The translations under genes were made by a program, and so were the position numbers. A stretch of DNA of 64,000 nt. Source: Lactarius indigo. Its lineage: Eukaryota > Basidiomycota > Agaricomycetes > Russulales > Russulaceae. The notes under the pieces were generated by a model. That model did not search any database. It saw only the letters and a list, made by a program, of their open reading frames with translations, and was not told the origin of the DNA. Positions 49,409 to 62,475 of this stretch are shown here, one piece after another. The stretch covers positions 62,001-126,000 of the forward strand of contig JAFKAC010000002.1 of the NCBI GenBank assembly GCA_025766275.1, read 5' to 3'. The stretch's first letter is position 1. Each line of letters opens with the position of its first letter.

Positions 49409-52400
49409 AAAACCTTCGATTCCTTATTACAGATTTAGGGAACAATGAAGTGATACTAGGTTACCCTTGGTTCATGGCGTTTGAACCCAAGTTCCATTGG
49501 CGAGACACCACTATTGATGAAGAATTCCAACAGTTGTGATCACCAGCCTTCATTTGTTAGACAAAGCCATGCCTATGGAATCTACCATTAAGGCATTGGA
49601 GATGTATCAACTTGACGAAACGGCTTGGGAACAACTGGAACAAGAAGAGGAACTGTGCATCTGCCTGTGCAAAACAACCACAGCCTCAGAATTGGCACAG
49701 TGAGAGGCGGCGAAGAAACCCCAAAAGACATTCAAAGAGATGGTCCCCAAAGAATACTGGAAACATCAGAAAGTCTTCAGTGAGGAAGCATCACAACGTT
49801 TTCCCCCGTCAAGAACATGGGACCATGTGATTGATTTAATCCCCAAAGCCCCCAGAACCATGGATTGCAAAGTATACCCGCTGACCATCCTGGAAACTGA
49901 GAAACTCTTGGAATTTGTCATGGAACATCTAGAAAAACAGTATATTCAACCATCGAAATTGCCCTACATGTCCCCATTCTTCTTCAAAAAGGATGGAAAA
50001 TTACGCCCAGTACAAGATTAATGACGACTCAATGATGTCACTGTAAAGAACCACTATCCACTTCCCCTTATCCCCAAACTTATCAACCATATTCGAAACA
50101 CCCGATTGTATTCAAAACTAGATATATGATGGGGGTACAACAACATTCACACCAAAGAAGGGGACAAATGGAAAGCGGCATTCAAAACCAACCAGGGATT
50201 ATTCAAACCCAGGGTGATGATGTTCTTCAGTCTAACAAACTCCCCAAGCACCTTCCAGACTATGATGGATACCATCTTTTGGGAATTGGTGCTGACTGGA
50301 GAAGTCATTGTATACATGGACGATATCCTTATAGCGACACCAGACAACTTAGCACATCACAGACACATACTCCACCAAGTACTAGACCTCTGCAACAAAC
50401 ACGACCTCTACATCAAACCAGAGAAATGTGTGTTCAAGGTCCATGAGGTGGAATATCTGGGGCTTATCATTGGACATGGGAAACTGCGCATAGACCCTGT
50501 CAAAGTTCAAGGGGTATGGGATTGGAAAGCACCAACAATGCTTAAAGAAGTATGAGCCTTTTTGGGATTCTGCAACTTCTACAGGCATTTCATAAGGGGA
50601 TTCTCAACCATTGCATGACCCCTGCACGACCTTACCAAGAAGGACATACCCTGGGACTGGACGGAAGCAAGACAAAAGGTGTTTGACACTATCAAAGATC
50701 GCATCAGTAGCGAACCCGTACTCCTATTCCCTCGACTAGACCAACCTTTTGAAATCAAAGTAGATGCCTCCAGCTATGCCTTGGGAGCCATGCTAAACCA
50801 AAAGGGAGAAGATCAGAAACTCCACCCCGTTGTGTTCTACTCGGAATCCCTCATGGAAGCAGAACGAAACTACAATATCTACAACCGTGAACTACTTGCA
50901 ATCGTTAAAGCACTGCAAACATGGCGCACATACCTTATTGGATCCCCCCACCTGATAATCATACACACTGATCACGCCAACCTTCAATATTGGAAGGAAC
51001 CACAAAAGATAAACCAAAGAGTGGCCCGAGAATTCCAAGAACTCTCGGAGTACAACTTCGTACTCAAGCACATCCCCGGCACAAAGAATACCCAAGCCAA
51101 CTTGCTATCTAGATGCCCTGACTACAATGACAGTACCACAGATAATGACCATGTTACCGTCTTACCTGAAAGTGTATTCCTTAGAATCACCCAAACATCG
51201 ATGCACGACACAGACATATGGACTCAAATCGCACAAAATATGGATGAAGCAATGCTCCTCCCATGGATCGAGCCCCATAACCTAAAGAAACATGACGGGC
51301 TGTGGTGGAAGGGTGATGCTCTCGTTGTCATGGGAAACAATGATCTTAAACGGGGGGTGATTACCTTTTTCCACGATACTCTGAGCACCGGACACCCAGG
51401 AATTTCAAACACCCTAGAACTAGTATGACACAATTTTTGGTGGCCAAACATGCAAAAGGATGTGGAAGCCTACGTCAAAGGATGTGCCACATGCCAAAGC
51501 AATAAGATCAACCCCCACTGGCAGAAACCACACTTATTCCCTATTACGACAAACCCATCAGCCAAACCTTTCAAAGTGGTGGCCATGGACTTCATAGCCA
51601 AACTCCCTGTATCAAACAAATTTGATTCGATCCTCACCATCACCAATCACAATTGCTCGAAAGCAGTGATATTTATCCCCTGCAACGAAACCATAATGTC
51701 AGAAGGAGTGGCCAAACTTTATCTCCAGCATGTATATCCTCACTATGGCCTACCCTGAAAAATCATATCTGATTGAGACCCCAGATTCGCATCTACCTTC
51801 ATGAGGCAGCTGTGCAATACTCTGGGGATACAACAAAACATATCATCGGCATACCACCCTCAAACTGATGGCCAGTCAGAATGCACCAACCAGTGGCTGG
51901 AACAATGCTTACGACACTGGTGTAATGTAAGGCAAGACAATTGGGCAGAAGTCTTACCCATGGTGCAATTCACGCACAATTCTTGGATGAACACCATGAC
52001 CAAGCACTCCCTGTTCTCACTCCTTATGGGATGGGAACCTTGAACAACATGGAATCCCAAACAGTCGAAGAGTCCAGCAGTGGACCAACAACTGGAGGAC
52101 TTGTTAATCCTCAGACAGCATGCCCAAGACAGTATCAAACATGCGCAACACCTTATGGCACAACAAGGCAAAACGGGGTTCACACCATATCAACAGGGAG
52201 ACCATGTATGGTTAGAAGGAACAAATCTCCACACCTTCTACCCCACAAGCAAACTTGCCCCCAAAAGATATGGACCATTCAAAATAATGAAGGTTCTATC
52301 AGACATTTCCTACAAACTTGAACTCCCCACATCATGGAAGATCCACCCTGTATTCCATGCGAACCTTCTCACACCGTATAAGGAAATGGAGATGCATGGA

Positions 52401-52643
52401 ACAAACTTCACCCGGCCCCCACCTGACCTTATTGACGGAGAAGAGGAGTATGAAGTGGAGTGAATCAAAGATGCCCAAGCACGAGGCTGAGGGCGCAAAC
52501 TCCACTTCCTGGTAAAGTGGAAAGGATTCCCCACAAGTGACAACACATGGGAACCCGCAGCCAATCTAACACATGCCAAGGACGCAATCAGAGACTATTA
52601 CTGCTTATACCCATCCACTGAAGGGGCTGGACAAAAGGTATAA
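49409..52643 (+). pseudogene. Gypsy-E2 Pol, heavily decayed
   Basis: Collinear with gypsy-A Pol from the protease tail (LRFLITDLG, then ILGYPWF) to the chromodomain (about 52445-52600). It carries over a dozen in-frame stops or shifts. Most stops are TGA where relatives have CGA, for instance in the RT helices near 50030, 50554 and 50617, and in integrase near 51426, 51758 and 51773. A TAC-CGA pair has become TAA-TGA near 50020. YMDD is still readable near 50315. Confidence 0.85.
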
Positions 52644-52691
52644 GAGAAGGACCCCTCTGACCATACCTCCTCAACCTGAACAACAAACGCA

Positions 52692-53671
52692 ATGGCCTTC
52701 ACCCCAGTATCTGACACCACTTTGGTCAATATTCTCAGCAACCCCCAACCAGAAGATGCCCTTGAATGAGGGATTGTCACCATCAACATATCCGACATCC
52801 CACACCTATCACCACCACCGTCAATTCCCCATTCCCCCCAATCCACCATGACCATCAACCCCATCCCGATCATCCCCTGCTCCCCAGAATGAGAACCAGG
52901 GGAGGTCACTCCATCCACACCCAAGGAAGGCCAATACTCACCAACACCCCCTCCTCGCCAAAGCCCTACTCCTCCACCAGAACCAATTGCACCATCATCC
53001 CCATTGTCCACATCTACCACTCCACCACCACCTTTAGAACCCTTCACCCCTATCCGTGTCACACTCCCATTGATGCAGGAGCCCTCACCACAATAGCAGA
53101 TGAGTACGCTCGTATGACCACACTCCCAGCCCCACTATGCCACTCCTGATATGCTATCCCCTTCTCTCCTCGATGCAGGGGACCGGTCGAATTCCCCCAC
53201 CTCACCGACAAACCTCGTCAACAATGTTGTTACCATTGTAATAGCCCCCATCACATTGTGCACAACTGCCCCACCAGACCCTGACCAGTGTGTCAGCACT
53301 GTCAAAGTCAAGAACATCAATCCCACCAATGTATCTTTCACTGAGCAGAGATGGTCAATGAGGTTATTACAACACAACACACGGAGGAGTGCATACATCA
53401 AGAAATGCCACCCAAAGCCACCACCTCCTTCACAGTACCCTCACCACCGACTATTGCGGCCAAAACTCAAGGGAGGTGGTGCGGACAGTGTTTCCATACC
53501 AACACTAATCCCAACAAGATTCGATGCCCGCAGTACAAAATGTGCTGAAAATGCAACGCTTGCAGCCCTCTATTCTTTCTCAAAACCCATCACTGCCATC
53601 TGGACATCTCCCTGTGGTTGGAGGACAACTTGGACGCTGACATCTACAACCTTGTTGATCCCAAGTCCTGA
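52692..53671 (+). pseudogene. Gypsy-E2 third ORF remnant with internal deletion
   Basis: It starts with ATG about 48 bp after Pol and follows gypsy-A to the LEPFTP segment (near 53040). The sequence then jumps to GALTTIADEYARM, losing the YGxxVYL domain and most of the coiled coil. Zinc motifs remain recognisable (CYHCNSPHH, CRHC-like, CGQCFHTNTNPNKIRC). Several TGA codons break it. Confidence 0.72.
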
Positions 53672-53705
53672 AGTCATGGCGACTTCAGATCAGAAGGGGG
53701 GGTAA

Positions 53706-54275
53706 TGTTATGAACTTTCTTTCCAGACTCGTTCTTTCTTTTCTTGCTATCCCCACCTTGATACTACATGAGCCCTGTACAATTACCTGGTTCCTATCGC
53801 GCACCTTCCTTATTGATGGTCTCTTCTGATAAAGCTGGACATGTGTTAGTTTCTGCCCTGTTCCTACCCATGCACAACTCCACATGATTCACCCTTGTTC
53901 CCATTATGTTCATGCTTCATTCCGTTTATGCCTTTCCCTTTATTCTCTGATCAGGTGATGGTGCCATCTGTTTACTATGACCACACAAACCTGATTCGTA
54001 TTTAAGCCTAGTCATACCTAGCTTGTACGGTAGACTAGACTTCTTGTGTAATAACTACACTGGTCTAACACAGATGCCTTTGTGCTTCCCCTTGTCTCAC
54101 AAACCCCCGTTTCTTGCTAGACTTTCACGTCTTAGCCCTCCTCTACGGTCCAAGTGACAAACATCCTTGTGATCCTTGTGCATCATCCTACTGAAGCCAA
54201 GCCTTGGAGCTTGCACTACCACAATTTGACTGACTTGGTACAAGTCATACCTAACACCCCTGTAGTGGCATTACA
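53706..54275 (+). repeat. Gypsy-E2 3' LTR
   Basis: A 570-bp LTR, TGTTATG to ATTACA, of the gypsy-A family and the most diverged copy here. It still has AGACTAGACTT. Confidence 0.9.
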
Positions 54276-56859
54276 CTCTCCTTGGTTGTAATCTGGTCGT
54301 CTGTATAACGCATCTGCTCTACCGTTGTTCTTCCCCTTGATGTGATGGATTTTGAAGTCATATTCCATCAGCTCCAGTACCTCCTGGGTGACCCTTTGAC
54401 TAATTTTCTGTGGTGTCTTCCAGTATTGAAGATTGAGATGGTCTGAAAATATCTTGATTTTGTGAGGAGATCCAGCGAGCAGGGGTCTCCAGTGTTGAAG
54501 GGCTTTGATGATGGCAAGGAGTTCTAGGTCATAGATGTCATAATTGCATTCAGCCTCGCTCAATGTGGCAGAATAGTATCCTATGGGGTGCTTGTGCCCA
54601 TCACTTTTCTTTTGTAGGAGTACAGCACCTACCATGAATCCAGATGCGTCAACCTCTAGTTCAAACTGGTCCTGTAGGTTGGGGTGTGCCAGCACTGGTT
54701 CTTCAGTGACAAGACGTTTGAGCGTCTTGAACGTGCAGTCTTCATCCTCCATCCATCTCCATTCAGTGTCCTTTCTCGTTAGTCAGTTCAGTGGTCATGC
54801 ATGGGTGGCAAAACCTTGGATGAATAGGCGGTAAAAGTTACAGAAGCCCAAAAAGGATCGTATGTGTAACGCCACTACAGGGGCATTGTGTATGACCTGT
54901 ACCAAGTCAGTCGAATCGCGGTAACACAAGCTCCAAGGCTTGGTTTCAGTAGGATGATGCACAAGGATCACAAGGACGTTAGTCACTTGGATCGTAGAGG
55001 AGTGCTAAGACTCGAAGGTCTAGCAAAAGCAAGGGATTTGTGAGACAATGCCGAGACGTTAAAGTGTAGTATTACACAAGAAGTCTAGTCTACCGTACAA
55101 GCTAGATAGGACTAGGTTTAAATAGATAATGGCCAGTATGGCAACTACAAACAGATGGCACCATCGCCAGTTTCGGGACAAAGGAAAAGACATAAAGAGG
55201 ACAAGGGAAAGTCGTACTGGGAATAAAGATAAATCACGCGGGGTCATGCGTGATCGAGAACACAACGGAAACTAGCACATGTCAAACTTTATCAGAAGGG
55301 AGCATCGATAAGTAGGGCACGCAATAGGAACCGGGTAGTCGTAAAGTCCGCGTAATCGTACAGGGCTCGTATAGTATAGGGAAGGGAATAGTAGTATGTG
55401 AAAGGACGAGTCCCAAGAAAATCGTAACAGTATGTCCCTAACTTTGGTTGGTGTTGGCCAGTCTTTGATGCTGCAAACTTTTACCAGGTTCATGCGTGTT
55501 ACCCCTTTTCAAGGATTACCCCCAGGTAATCCATCCAAGGTTGGTGGAAGAGGCATTTTTCGAGCTTGAAGTATAAATCGTGCTCCTGGGCGACGTGGAG
55601 AATGTCCATGACCACAGCAGTGTGATCCGCAGAGTCATGTCCCTTGCACATGGCGATGCCAATGTCGTCCATATAGACCTGGATGACAGTGCCACGAAGC
55701 TCATGCTTGGTGATAGTGTCTCGATATATGTGATTCATCATGGTCTGGAAGGTTGCCAGTGAATTAGTGAGTCCGAAGAACATGACTGTTGGCTTGAAGA
55801 GCCCAAACTTAGTTTGAACGCCGCCTTCTCCTGATTGCCCTCCCGTATGTGAATGTTGTTGTACCCCCAGCGGATGTCGAGTTTGGTGTATATATGCGCA
55901 TTGCTGAGGTCATAAATGAGGTCTTGGATTAAGGGAAGTGGGTATTGGTTGCATATGGTATGTGAGTTGATGATGCGGTAGTCCTGGACGGGGCATAGTT
56001 TTCCGTCCTTCTTTTTGACAAAGAAGAATAATGATGCGTATGGAGAGATGGAGGGGCGCAGATACCCTTGTTGGAGTTTCTCGTCCAGGAACTCCTTTAA
56101 TTTTCCCTCTTCTTCTTGCGTAAGTGGATATATCTTGCAGTCTATGGCTGAAGGGGTATTTGGCTTAAAGTCAATAGCGTGGTCCCACAGTCTTGCAGGG
56201 GGAAAGCGTTGGGATGCTTCTTCGCTGAAGAGTTTTTGGAAGGCTTGGTATACTGTGGGTAATTCTACTGGCTTCTCCTTGGTCTTAGCTTGGATCGCTA
56301 ATTCTGTAGATGTAGTCACACATAGGTATGTACCTTCTTCATCCATCTCATGGATTACGTCTTCCTTTTTGTCATTAGTAAGGGCGCTCACAATGACGGT
56401 GTGATGATGTAGACTGTCCTGCGTGCTAATCACAATAGGCATGACCTCTTCATGTAGGACTGCATCCCACCAGTTGATTGTTGGTTTGTATGTGGCTAGC
56501 CATGGATAACCTAGGACAAGTTCTTTGCTTCTGAGATCCGTTATTAGGAATCTCATGGTCCTGTGATATCCTTTCATGTAGATGTCTAAGTTGGTAAAGT
56601 GCGTGATGGACCCAGCTTTATTTTCTGTATTGTCTATATTCCAGATTTTTTGTGCATGGGGCAACGGTTGGATTCCGATGCCCATCTTCTTTACGAAAGT
56701 CAGGTGTATGAAGTTATCGGTGGCTCCTGAGTCCACCAATGCTTTTATGTCGGCCATTGTGCAAATTGAGACTGGAATTCGAAGAGAACAAAAGTGCGTC
56801 ATGATTACAGAATTACAATTTAGAGCCCTCACCCAGGCGAATGGGTTCAGGCACTCTGA
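54276..56859 (-). pseudogene. Gypsy-I Pol, 3'-truncated
   Basis: It starts after a GGGTTTT slip site and continues S-E-C-L-N-P-F-A-W. It has retropepsin DSGATDNF (near 56720), reverse transcriptase with YMDD (near 55670) and RNase H up to RRPDYNQGE at 54276. A frameshift near 55815 and a few further stops break it, and a solo LTR splits it at 54865-55429. RT resumes exactly across the GTATG duplication (VRDI then RSFLGFCNFYR). Confidence 0.85.
54860..55434 (-). mobile_element. Solo LTR of the gypsy-A family with GTATG duplication
   Basis: The 565-bp LTR at 54865-55429 reads TGTTACGATTTTC on the minus strand. It is flanked by GTATG on both sides (54860-54864 and 55430-55434), the product of LTR-LTR recombination after insertion into gypsy-I. 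It keeps ACG at the start, where the gypsy-A pair have ACA and ATG. Confidence 0.93.
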
Positions 56860-56865
56860 AAACCC
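56859..56865 (-). other. Probable -1 frameshift site, gypsy-I
   Basis: GGGTTTT on the minus strand, identical to gypsy-C and in the same place relative to the Gag end (G-K-E-G-F) and the Pol start. Confidence 0.6.
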
Positions 56866-57513
56866 TCTTTTCCCCACAGGTCCTGCAGTATCAGATCCTT
56901 CACATTGTCTGGGGCATTTGCCACTCCAGTGAGCCATTCCTTAGCCCTTTCCTCTGCTGTTTTGTTTGTTGACGTGGCTTGTATTTGTGCTGGTGGTGGT
57001 TCTTGCATATAATAGTCGGTCTCCCTGGCTCAGATGGTGGAAGGTCCAGGATTGGACTGCCACTGCTGTGGTTGCCTAGGATGGGGGCAGTTTCGTGAGA
57101 GGTGTCCTGGCACGTTACAGTTATAACACAACACTGTCCTTAGGTCCCGTCAGAACCCTCCCCAACCTCGCCCCCTTGCTCCTGGCCCCCCCCTTGGTGG
57201 AAATGGAGGTAGGCCCATATATGGTGGTTTGTTGTAGTCGATCTCTTCTGAGCCAGCCAATTGGGCTTTGGCCCTAGTTTGGTTGGCTGAAGTGTCCATG
57301 GCCCAAGGGTTCGCCAAATTTTGGGGAATGGTCCATCCGGCGTTACCAGTTTTGTTTTTGTTTTTCGGGGTTTCCTTGTAGTTGTCAAGCCTTGCTCGCA
57401 TGTGGATATAATTCTTCTGCCTGTGGAGCACGGCCACCTTCCATTTATCAAACGTTTCCGGCTCATCAAGGTCATATGTTTGTTCATACAATTTTTTGGG
57501 TATTCCTGCAGTG

Positions 57514-57959
57514 AAGAGTGATGAACAGCATAGACATAACCAATACTCACAGTGACAAGGTAGACTGTGGTGAGATACTGGAGGCAGCTGGATAGCAGCA
57601 GAGGGTTGTGTCAAGCAAGTGAAGCAGAAGTGTCTGGCACACAAACAGTGAGAACTGATGTTACATTGGGAGGAAGGGAGCTTACCTGGCACACAAACAG
57701 TGAGAACTGATGTGGACCAGGAGCATACATGCTACTCTACTTATACACTTTCTAGGGGTGACACTATACAAGGTATGTAACACAAGTCACATAGTACAAG
57801 GCAGTTATTGTTCTACAAACAGACAAAGGAGTGGACGTTCTGAGATTGTATAGATCAAATCTAATCTAAAGCGGTTCTAGTTGATCTACAGCAGTCCATA
57901 TCTGTAAGTCTGGTCCATACGAGCCACTAAGTGCGCGTGGGTCACTTATCAACAAAGAG
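57514..57959 (-). mobile_element. Solo LTR of the copia-H family with AAGAG duplication
   Basis: The 436-bp LTR at 57519-57954 reads TGTTGATAAG to TTCATCA on the minus strand and is flanked by AAGAG (57514-57518 and 57955-57959). It is shorter than the 570-bp copia-H LTR and contains a 28-bp direct repeat. Confidence 0.92.
57634..57713. repeat. 28-bp direct repeat inside the solo LTR
   Basis: The CTGGCACACAAACAGTGAGA-starting unit is at 57634-57661 and 57686-57713, separated by 24 bp that copia-H LTRs lack. Confidence 0.85.
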
Positions 57960-58939
57960 ATTGATGGTTTGTGGGTCATTAAGTCGATATCCAGCCTTTC
58001 GCGTGGCCTCTTTGAATTCGTTGATGTATTTGTCAATATCTCCATCCACGATCTTCATCCCCTTCCTTAGAAGCACTTGAGCTTGTTCTTTCTCAAGTGT
58101 GTTTACGAACCTCTGATTAAACCCATCTGCTACTCCATCCCATAGTGCGCGCGTATACTGATCAACCCCTCATTGTATTTGACGGTTGAGCCACTTGAGG
58201 TAGGACAACACCCATTCGCTGACGCTGATCCCCTTGATGTAAGATAGGAAAAGGAGGGATCTTTGGTAATTGTTCCTCATGACAGGGGCGTTGAGGTTCA
58301 TCCCCCAGTATACGTGCCATTGCGTGAGGAATGAGTCTACTTTAGTGCGGTCTCCATTGAATATGGATGGTGGCTCACCTGTCAGTTTTTAATGTCCATG
58401 TCCTCCACCTGGGACTCCTCCTCCTGGCAGTCTGCCTCCTAGGGGTCCTCCTCCCGGTGGTCCTCTTGGTATGTCTGGAGGCATTCCTCCTCCATTCCGT
58501 TGATGTGGGTAGTCACCATCTGGGGGTCCTCCTCTCCCAGGTGGTGGGTCCAGTGGTATTCCTCGTTGTTCTGCTGATGGAGGGTCCCCTTGATCAGGTC
58601 CTATAGCCCTGAAAATTGCTGCATCATCTGTGGTCATTTGTACCCCAGTTTCTGGGTTAATCAGGAGTAGGTGTGTTTGTGATTCTCACCTGATGGCTTC
58701 AGCTGCTTCTTGCGCAGCCTATTCTCTTATGGTGATAATTTCTTCTGCTGCCATAGTGGTGGTTGCCATTTCTGCTGCCAGTGATCATACATGAATGACT
58801 TCTGGCTGGTCAGAGATATGCAAGGACTCAGCTTGTTGGATGGTGTATTGTTCTATGGGCCCAACACTTCAGGATTGGATTTCTTCACTTTCTTCTTCTC
58901 CCATTTCTTCACTTATGGCTTCTCCTGTGGAATGCTCTC

Positions 58940-59439
58940 TGTTACGGTGCAAACCTTGAAGTGTGACTTATGGTCAGTTATGACTACAGCCCAGTATCAG
59001 TATTAGTCATGGACTCTTACATTGCATCAGTCAGCATAGTAGTTCGCATGTGATTGTGACTCATGTATGACTCATTCCTAGGATAGCTGTACTAGGGTTT
59101 GAGCTAGTTGCACTATTGGTTACTTACTATTCTAGCGGCACTTTAAAGCCTGGGTGTATCTGTATAAGTAGTCGTCTCGGAAGACCAAGGATCTCCATCT
59201 TGGTCTTCTTCAATCCACCTTCTTGACTCATCTCTTGCTCGCCTTAGTCTGAGACTAAGTGTACTTCTGCTTCTATCCACCAAGGGATAGTACTCTTCCA
59301 CTTTTGCTGCAGTGTGTGCCAGAAGAGCCCCTGTTCAGCTTGCGTTGGGTTGACATGTGATCCCCATTTGCTCAATATTTGCTAAGTCGATTACACCTAT
59401 CCTGAGTCCAAGTTGGACTAAGGCCAGTGGAGCGTAACA
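58940..59439 (+). repeat. Orphan LTR related to the gypsy-C/D family
   Basis: A 500-bp LTR, TGTTACGG to CGTAACA, with a TATAAG box and an ATCTTGGTCTT 11-mer. The flanks CTCTC (58935-58939) and ATACT (59440-59444) do not match. No primer binding site follows it, so it is not the 5' LTR of a present element. Left is gypsy-I gag, right is unrelated sequence. Confidence 0.82.
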
Positions 59440-59800
59440 ATACTAGGGGTGTAGACTAAGGAAAGAGGGTGCATAGATATGGGGGAACAGGGTAATGCTA
59501 TGAAACACCTATGGAACTGTCCAGAGGGAGTGGGAAGCCGCCAACTCAGAGAGTGTGGGAAAGCGGTGCTTAGAGAGCGCAGAAAAGTGCAGGAAAGTGC
59601 AGATGAGCGCAGAGGGCATGGGAAAGTAACTGGAAACCAGGTTTTCTGAGTTATCAGCCAGGGAGAGCACAGTTGTATCACCATGGTGTTTAACCATGAG
59701 TTGTGATAGGTGTTGAGTTTGGGTGTCAGATATGGTGACAAGTTGGGAAATGATCTACCTACTATATGTGGTAATAATCTGGGTCAGATTGTTTGAAGAA
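59440..59800. other. Unassigned stretch left of the LINE
   Basis: I see no gene or recognised element. It is the pre-insertion flank of the LINE and continues at 62511. Confidence 0.5.
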
Positions 59801-59889
59801 TCTGAACTGAACAAACCCCCCATATACTCGCAAAAATTCACGACATCGCCCCCCTACGCTCATTTACCTACCAGACCCCACCTCCCACT

Positions 59890-61774
59890 CTTATTACCCC
59901 ATTCGAGCATCCGTTACGATACAATACCTCGGTTTCTTCATTAACCAACGCCTAGATTGGGAGCCACACGTGTCCACGATGTGCAATCGGGCACGTGCCT
60001 CCCTGAAGGCCTTACAGCTTCTCGGCAACTCCCAGAGGGGCATATCCATGGCAAACTGGCGTCTGCTGTTTAATGCAGTATGTATGCCGGTGCTGTCCTA
60101 TGGATGCCAACTCTGGATGACGTCAAGAAAGAAGAAGAGCCTTCTTAACAAGATTCAGGTAGTTATGAATGAAGGGGTGCGGGTCATTTCCGGCTCCTTC
60201 CGGATGGCCCCACGAGCACCCCTTCACGAATTCCTACGTATTTTGCCTGCCAGGCACTACATGGAGAAACTAACCACAACCTCTGCCATCAGACTGTTCC
60301 GTATCCCCCGGACGTCACAGTTGATTGCCCGCCTGGGCGTCGACTGGGAACCTCCGGTCCAGAACAGCCCACACTCCAGTAATGGAGGGGTGGTGTGTAA
60401 CAGTGCACTGTACGTCCGGTCTGGAAGATGTACAACCCTTAACCAGCGCCCCACTGCCTTGGAGGCTCTCAGTGCGCGCGTCAACGTCACAGCCATCACC
60501 CCCTGGGAGGTTCACAACTGGGAAGTGCATGTGTCTTGTGAAGGGAAGGCCCATCCCCACCGCCGGAACACCCTGCTCAACAACCTTTATGTGTCAAGGG
60601 CAGAGGCAAGTACGGTACTAATTCGGGTGGCTGGCACTGTGAGCAATTGCAACCAGCCTGATAATCTCAATGTAGGCGGTGCGGCCATATCGGTCTGGCA
60701 AGGAGAGGCGGAGCCATGTGTTCGGACATGGACACTCGGTTCAGGGGTGGAGCAACACGACGTCCACCTCTTCGGCATCTCCAAGGCCGCCAAGTTTATA
60801 TCAGCTGAGTTGTCACGCGCACCACCTTCTCATATCTACATCTTTTCCAACGACGAAGCGGCTCTACGGGGCATTACACATACACATTCCCTCACCCACC
60901 AAACCGACGTCTTACATTTCCACCACGCACTTACTCTCTCTTTTACTCCACGCACAGGGACACGAGGATTCACCTCGTGTGGGCCAGTTCACACAAGAAG
61001 CGAGCAGCAGATCAACAGGCACGGCAGGCAGCGCTCAAGGCATGTACCCAGGCACCGGCGGCCACCCTCCGCAAAATCCAATCACCTGCACATGTTAAGA
61101 AAATGTGCCGGACCAAGGCGTTCCAAGCCTGGGGAGCAGAATGGACCCGCATGATCATCGATACCCCACAACACAAACTCCCCAACGCCTACAGGCACTC
61201 TATCCACTACCACAAACCGCCCGATGGACACAACCACCCATTATGGCTGGCCGCCATACCCCCCAAAAAGCCAGATCTGTCATACACTCCCATCACACGC
61301 CGCACACACACACCACCACTTTTCAACTCGCCACCCTACACTCATTCACCTCTGACTACACCAATACGACACTGGCCCGACCTCCCACCTGAGGTCGCTA
61401 TATGCCCATGTTGCTTCCTGGATAAATCCTACTATCACCTCATGTATGATTGCCCTCATTACAAACCGCAACGTGCACTCCTTTACCCTCATGATGTTGC
61501 CGACAACGACCCCTTTGACGACTCCCCTTATCCCCTGGACCCTCTGGTCCGCACCGACCCCACTGACCTCTTCACTGGGGACCCCACCACCACCGTCTAC
61601 ACCTTCCTCCATTTCCTCCAACTCACCAAACTGGCCACCAAACCAGACCTGGAGGCTCCAGTCGCTGTTCCGTCATCACAAGAACAGCGACTAACGGAGC
61701 TCCAACAATACCTCACTAACCCTGCCCTGCCTAACGAAAACCTGCTCGACTACGATCTGGACCCAGCCTAAAAC
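59890..61774 (+). pseudogene. LINE ORF2 C-terminal part (RT end, RNase H-like, zinc finger)
   Basis: It begins in the thumb of a non-LTR reverse transcriptase (VTIQYLGFFINQRLDWEPHV, near 59910-59970), then NWRLLFNAVCMPVLSYGCQLW. A region with RNase H features follows (IYIFSNDEAALRG, then IHLVWASSHKKRAADQQA near 60970). A frameshift near 60930-60965 separates the two halves of this domain. The C-terminus has a CX2CX7HX4C zinc motif (CPCCFLDKSYYHLMYDC, near 61407-61460), usual for LINE ORF2 tails. It stops with TAA at 61769-61771. The endonuclease and the RT catalytic core are missing through 5' truncation. Confidence 0.85.
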
Positions 61775-61911
61775 AGCTGCCCGATGCGGTGACATTTTCC
61801 TTACCCTCTCATATTACTCCTCTGCCGTTAACTTCACTTCGCGCAGTATGCTACTTTCTTCTGTTTGTACCTGGCCTTCCTTCATGAGGTGGCTCAATTT
61901 TCTACCCTTGC

Positions 61912-62365
61912 TGTAACGCCGTCACAGCGTTAGCTCGACTTGAGCTCGGTAAGGCGACTCTGACGACTTAGCTAATCACGCCCAAGGGTGTATGGCGCGA
62001 AGGCTTCTTCTAGATGCTCGAAGGCACTAGTATAAAGGCGGCACTTTCCTGTTGAGATGGAGACAAGATAGAAATGCGAGAACAAAGAAGTGATGATTGA
62101 AGAAGACCAAGATGGCGTATCTTGGTCTTCCGCAGCTACCTTAAATACAAGAAGAGCAGGCTTTCAAGCGCTGCTATGAGTCACAGTAATGTAGCGTCCA
62201 ACGTATCGCGTAAGTAGCGCAATCCTAATACTACTACTACCTGTACTAGGATCGAGTCATTGTTCAACGCCTATCTCCTATCGTAAACTCCGAGTCCGTG
62301 ACTAATTTTCCTTACTGCCGTAGCCACAACCGGTACAGTAAGGGTCAATATGCGCAACTGTAACA
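61912..62365 (-). repeat. Solo LTR of the gypsy-C/D family in the LINE 3' region
   Basis: A 454-bp LTR in minus orientation with the AAGACCAAGAT-GGCGT-ATCTTGGTCTT inverted repeat near 62103-62129. The flanks are CTTGC (61907-61911) and CTCGC (62366-62370), one transition apart at a CpG, so most likely a decayed duplication. Confidence 0.85.
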
Positions 62366-62475
62366 CTCGCTCTGTTGCACGTGACTTCTCTTACGTTACC
62401 TCTTGCTCAAATTTTGCTCTGTAGGGAGTCGAAGACCGGTCTTGTATTATGTACTGTCCCGGAATAAACATGGTT

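Larger units (their letters stand above)
49408..54275 (+). mobile_element. Gypsy-E2, 5'-truncated and heavily decayed relative of gypsy-A
   Basis: It starts in the end of the protease domain, where gypsy-E1 is inserted, and extends to a 570-bp 3' LTR (53706-54275). The following flank is CTCTC, inside gypsy-I RNase H. It has many more stops than gypsy-E1, so it is older, which fits its being the host of E1. Confidence 0.88.
54276..58939 (-). mobile_element. Gypsy-I, internal part of a gypsy-C-like element
   Basis: Minus-strand gag and the first two thirds of pol, similar to gypsy-C. It is truncated in RNase H by gypsy-E2 (left) and in the Gag N-terminus by an LTR (58940). Two solo LTRs with perfect 5-bp duplications are inserted in it. 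No LTR of its own is present. Confidence 0.88.
56860..58939 (-). pseudogene. Gypsy-I Gag, decayed and interrupted
   Basis: Similar to gypsy-C Gag. From the right come an N-terminal tail segment (GEAISEE), DDAAIFRAIGPDQGDPP, a Gly/Pro-rich region, QWHVYWGMNLNAP, a capsid region, an RG-rich stretch and a CX2CX4HX4C knuckle (CYNCNVPGHLSRNC, near 57090-57130). Several TGA codons occur at arginine positions. The solo LTR at 57519-57954 interrupts the capsid region. The N-terminus is cut at 58939. Confidence 0.82.
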
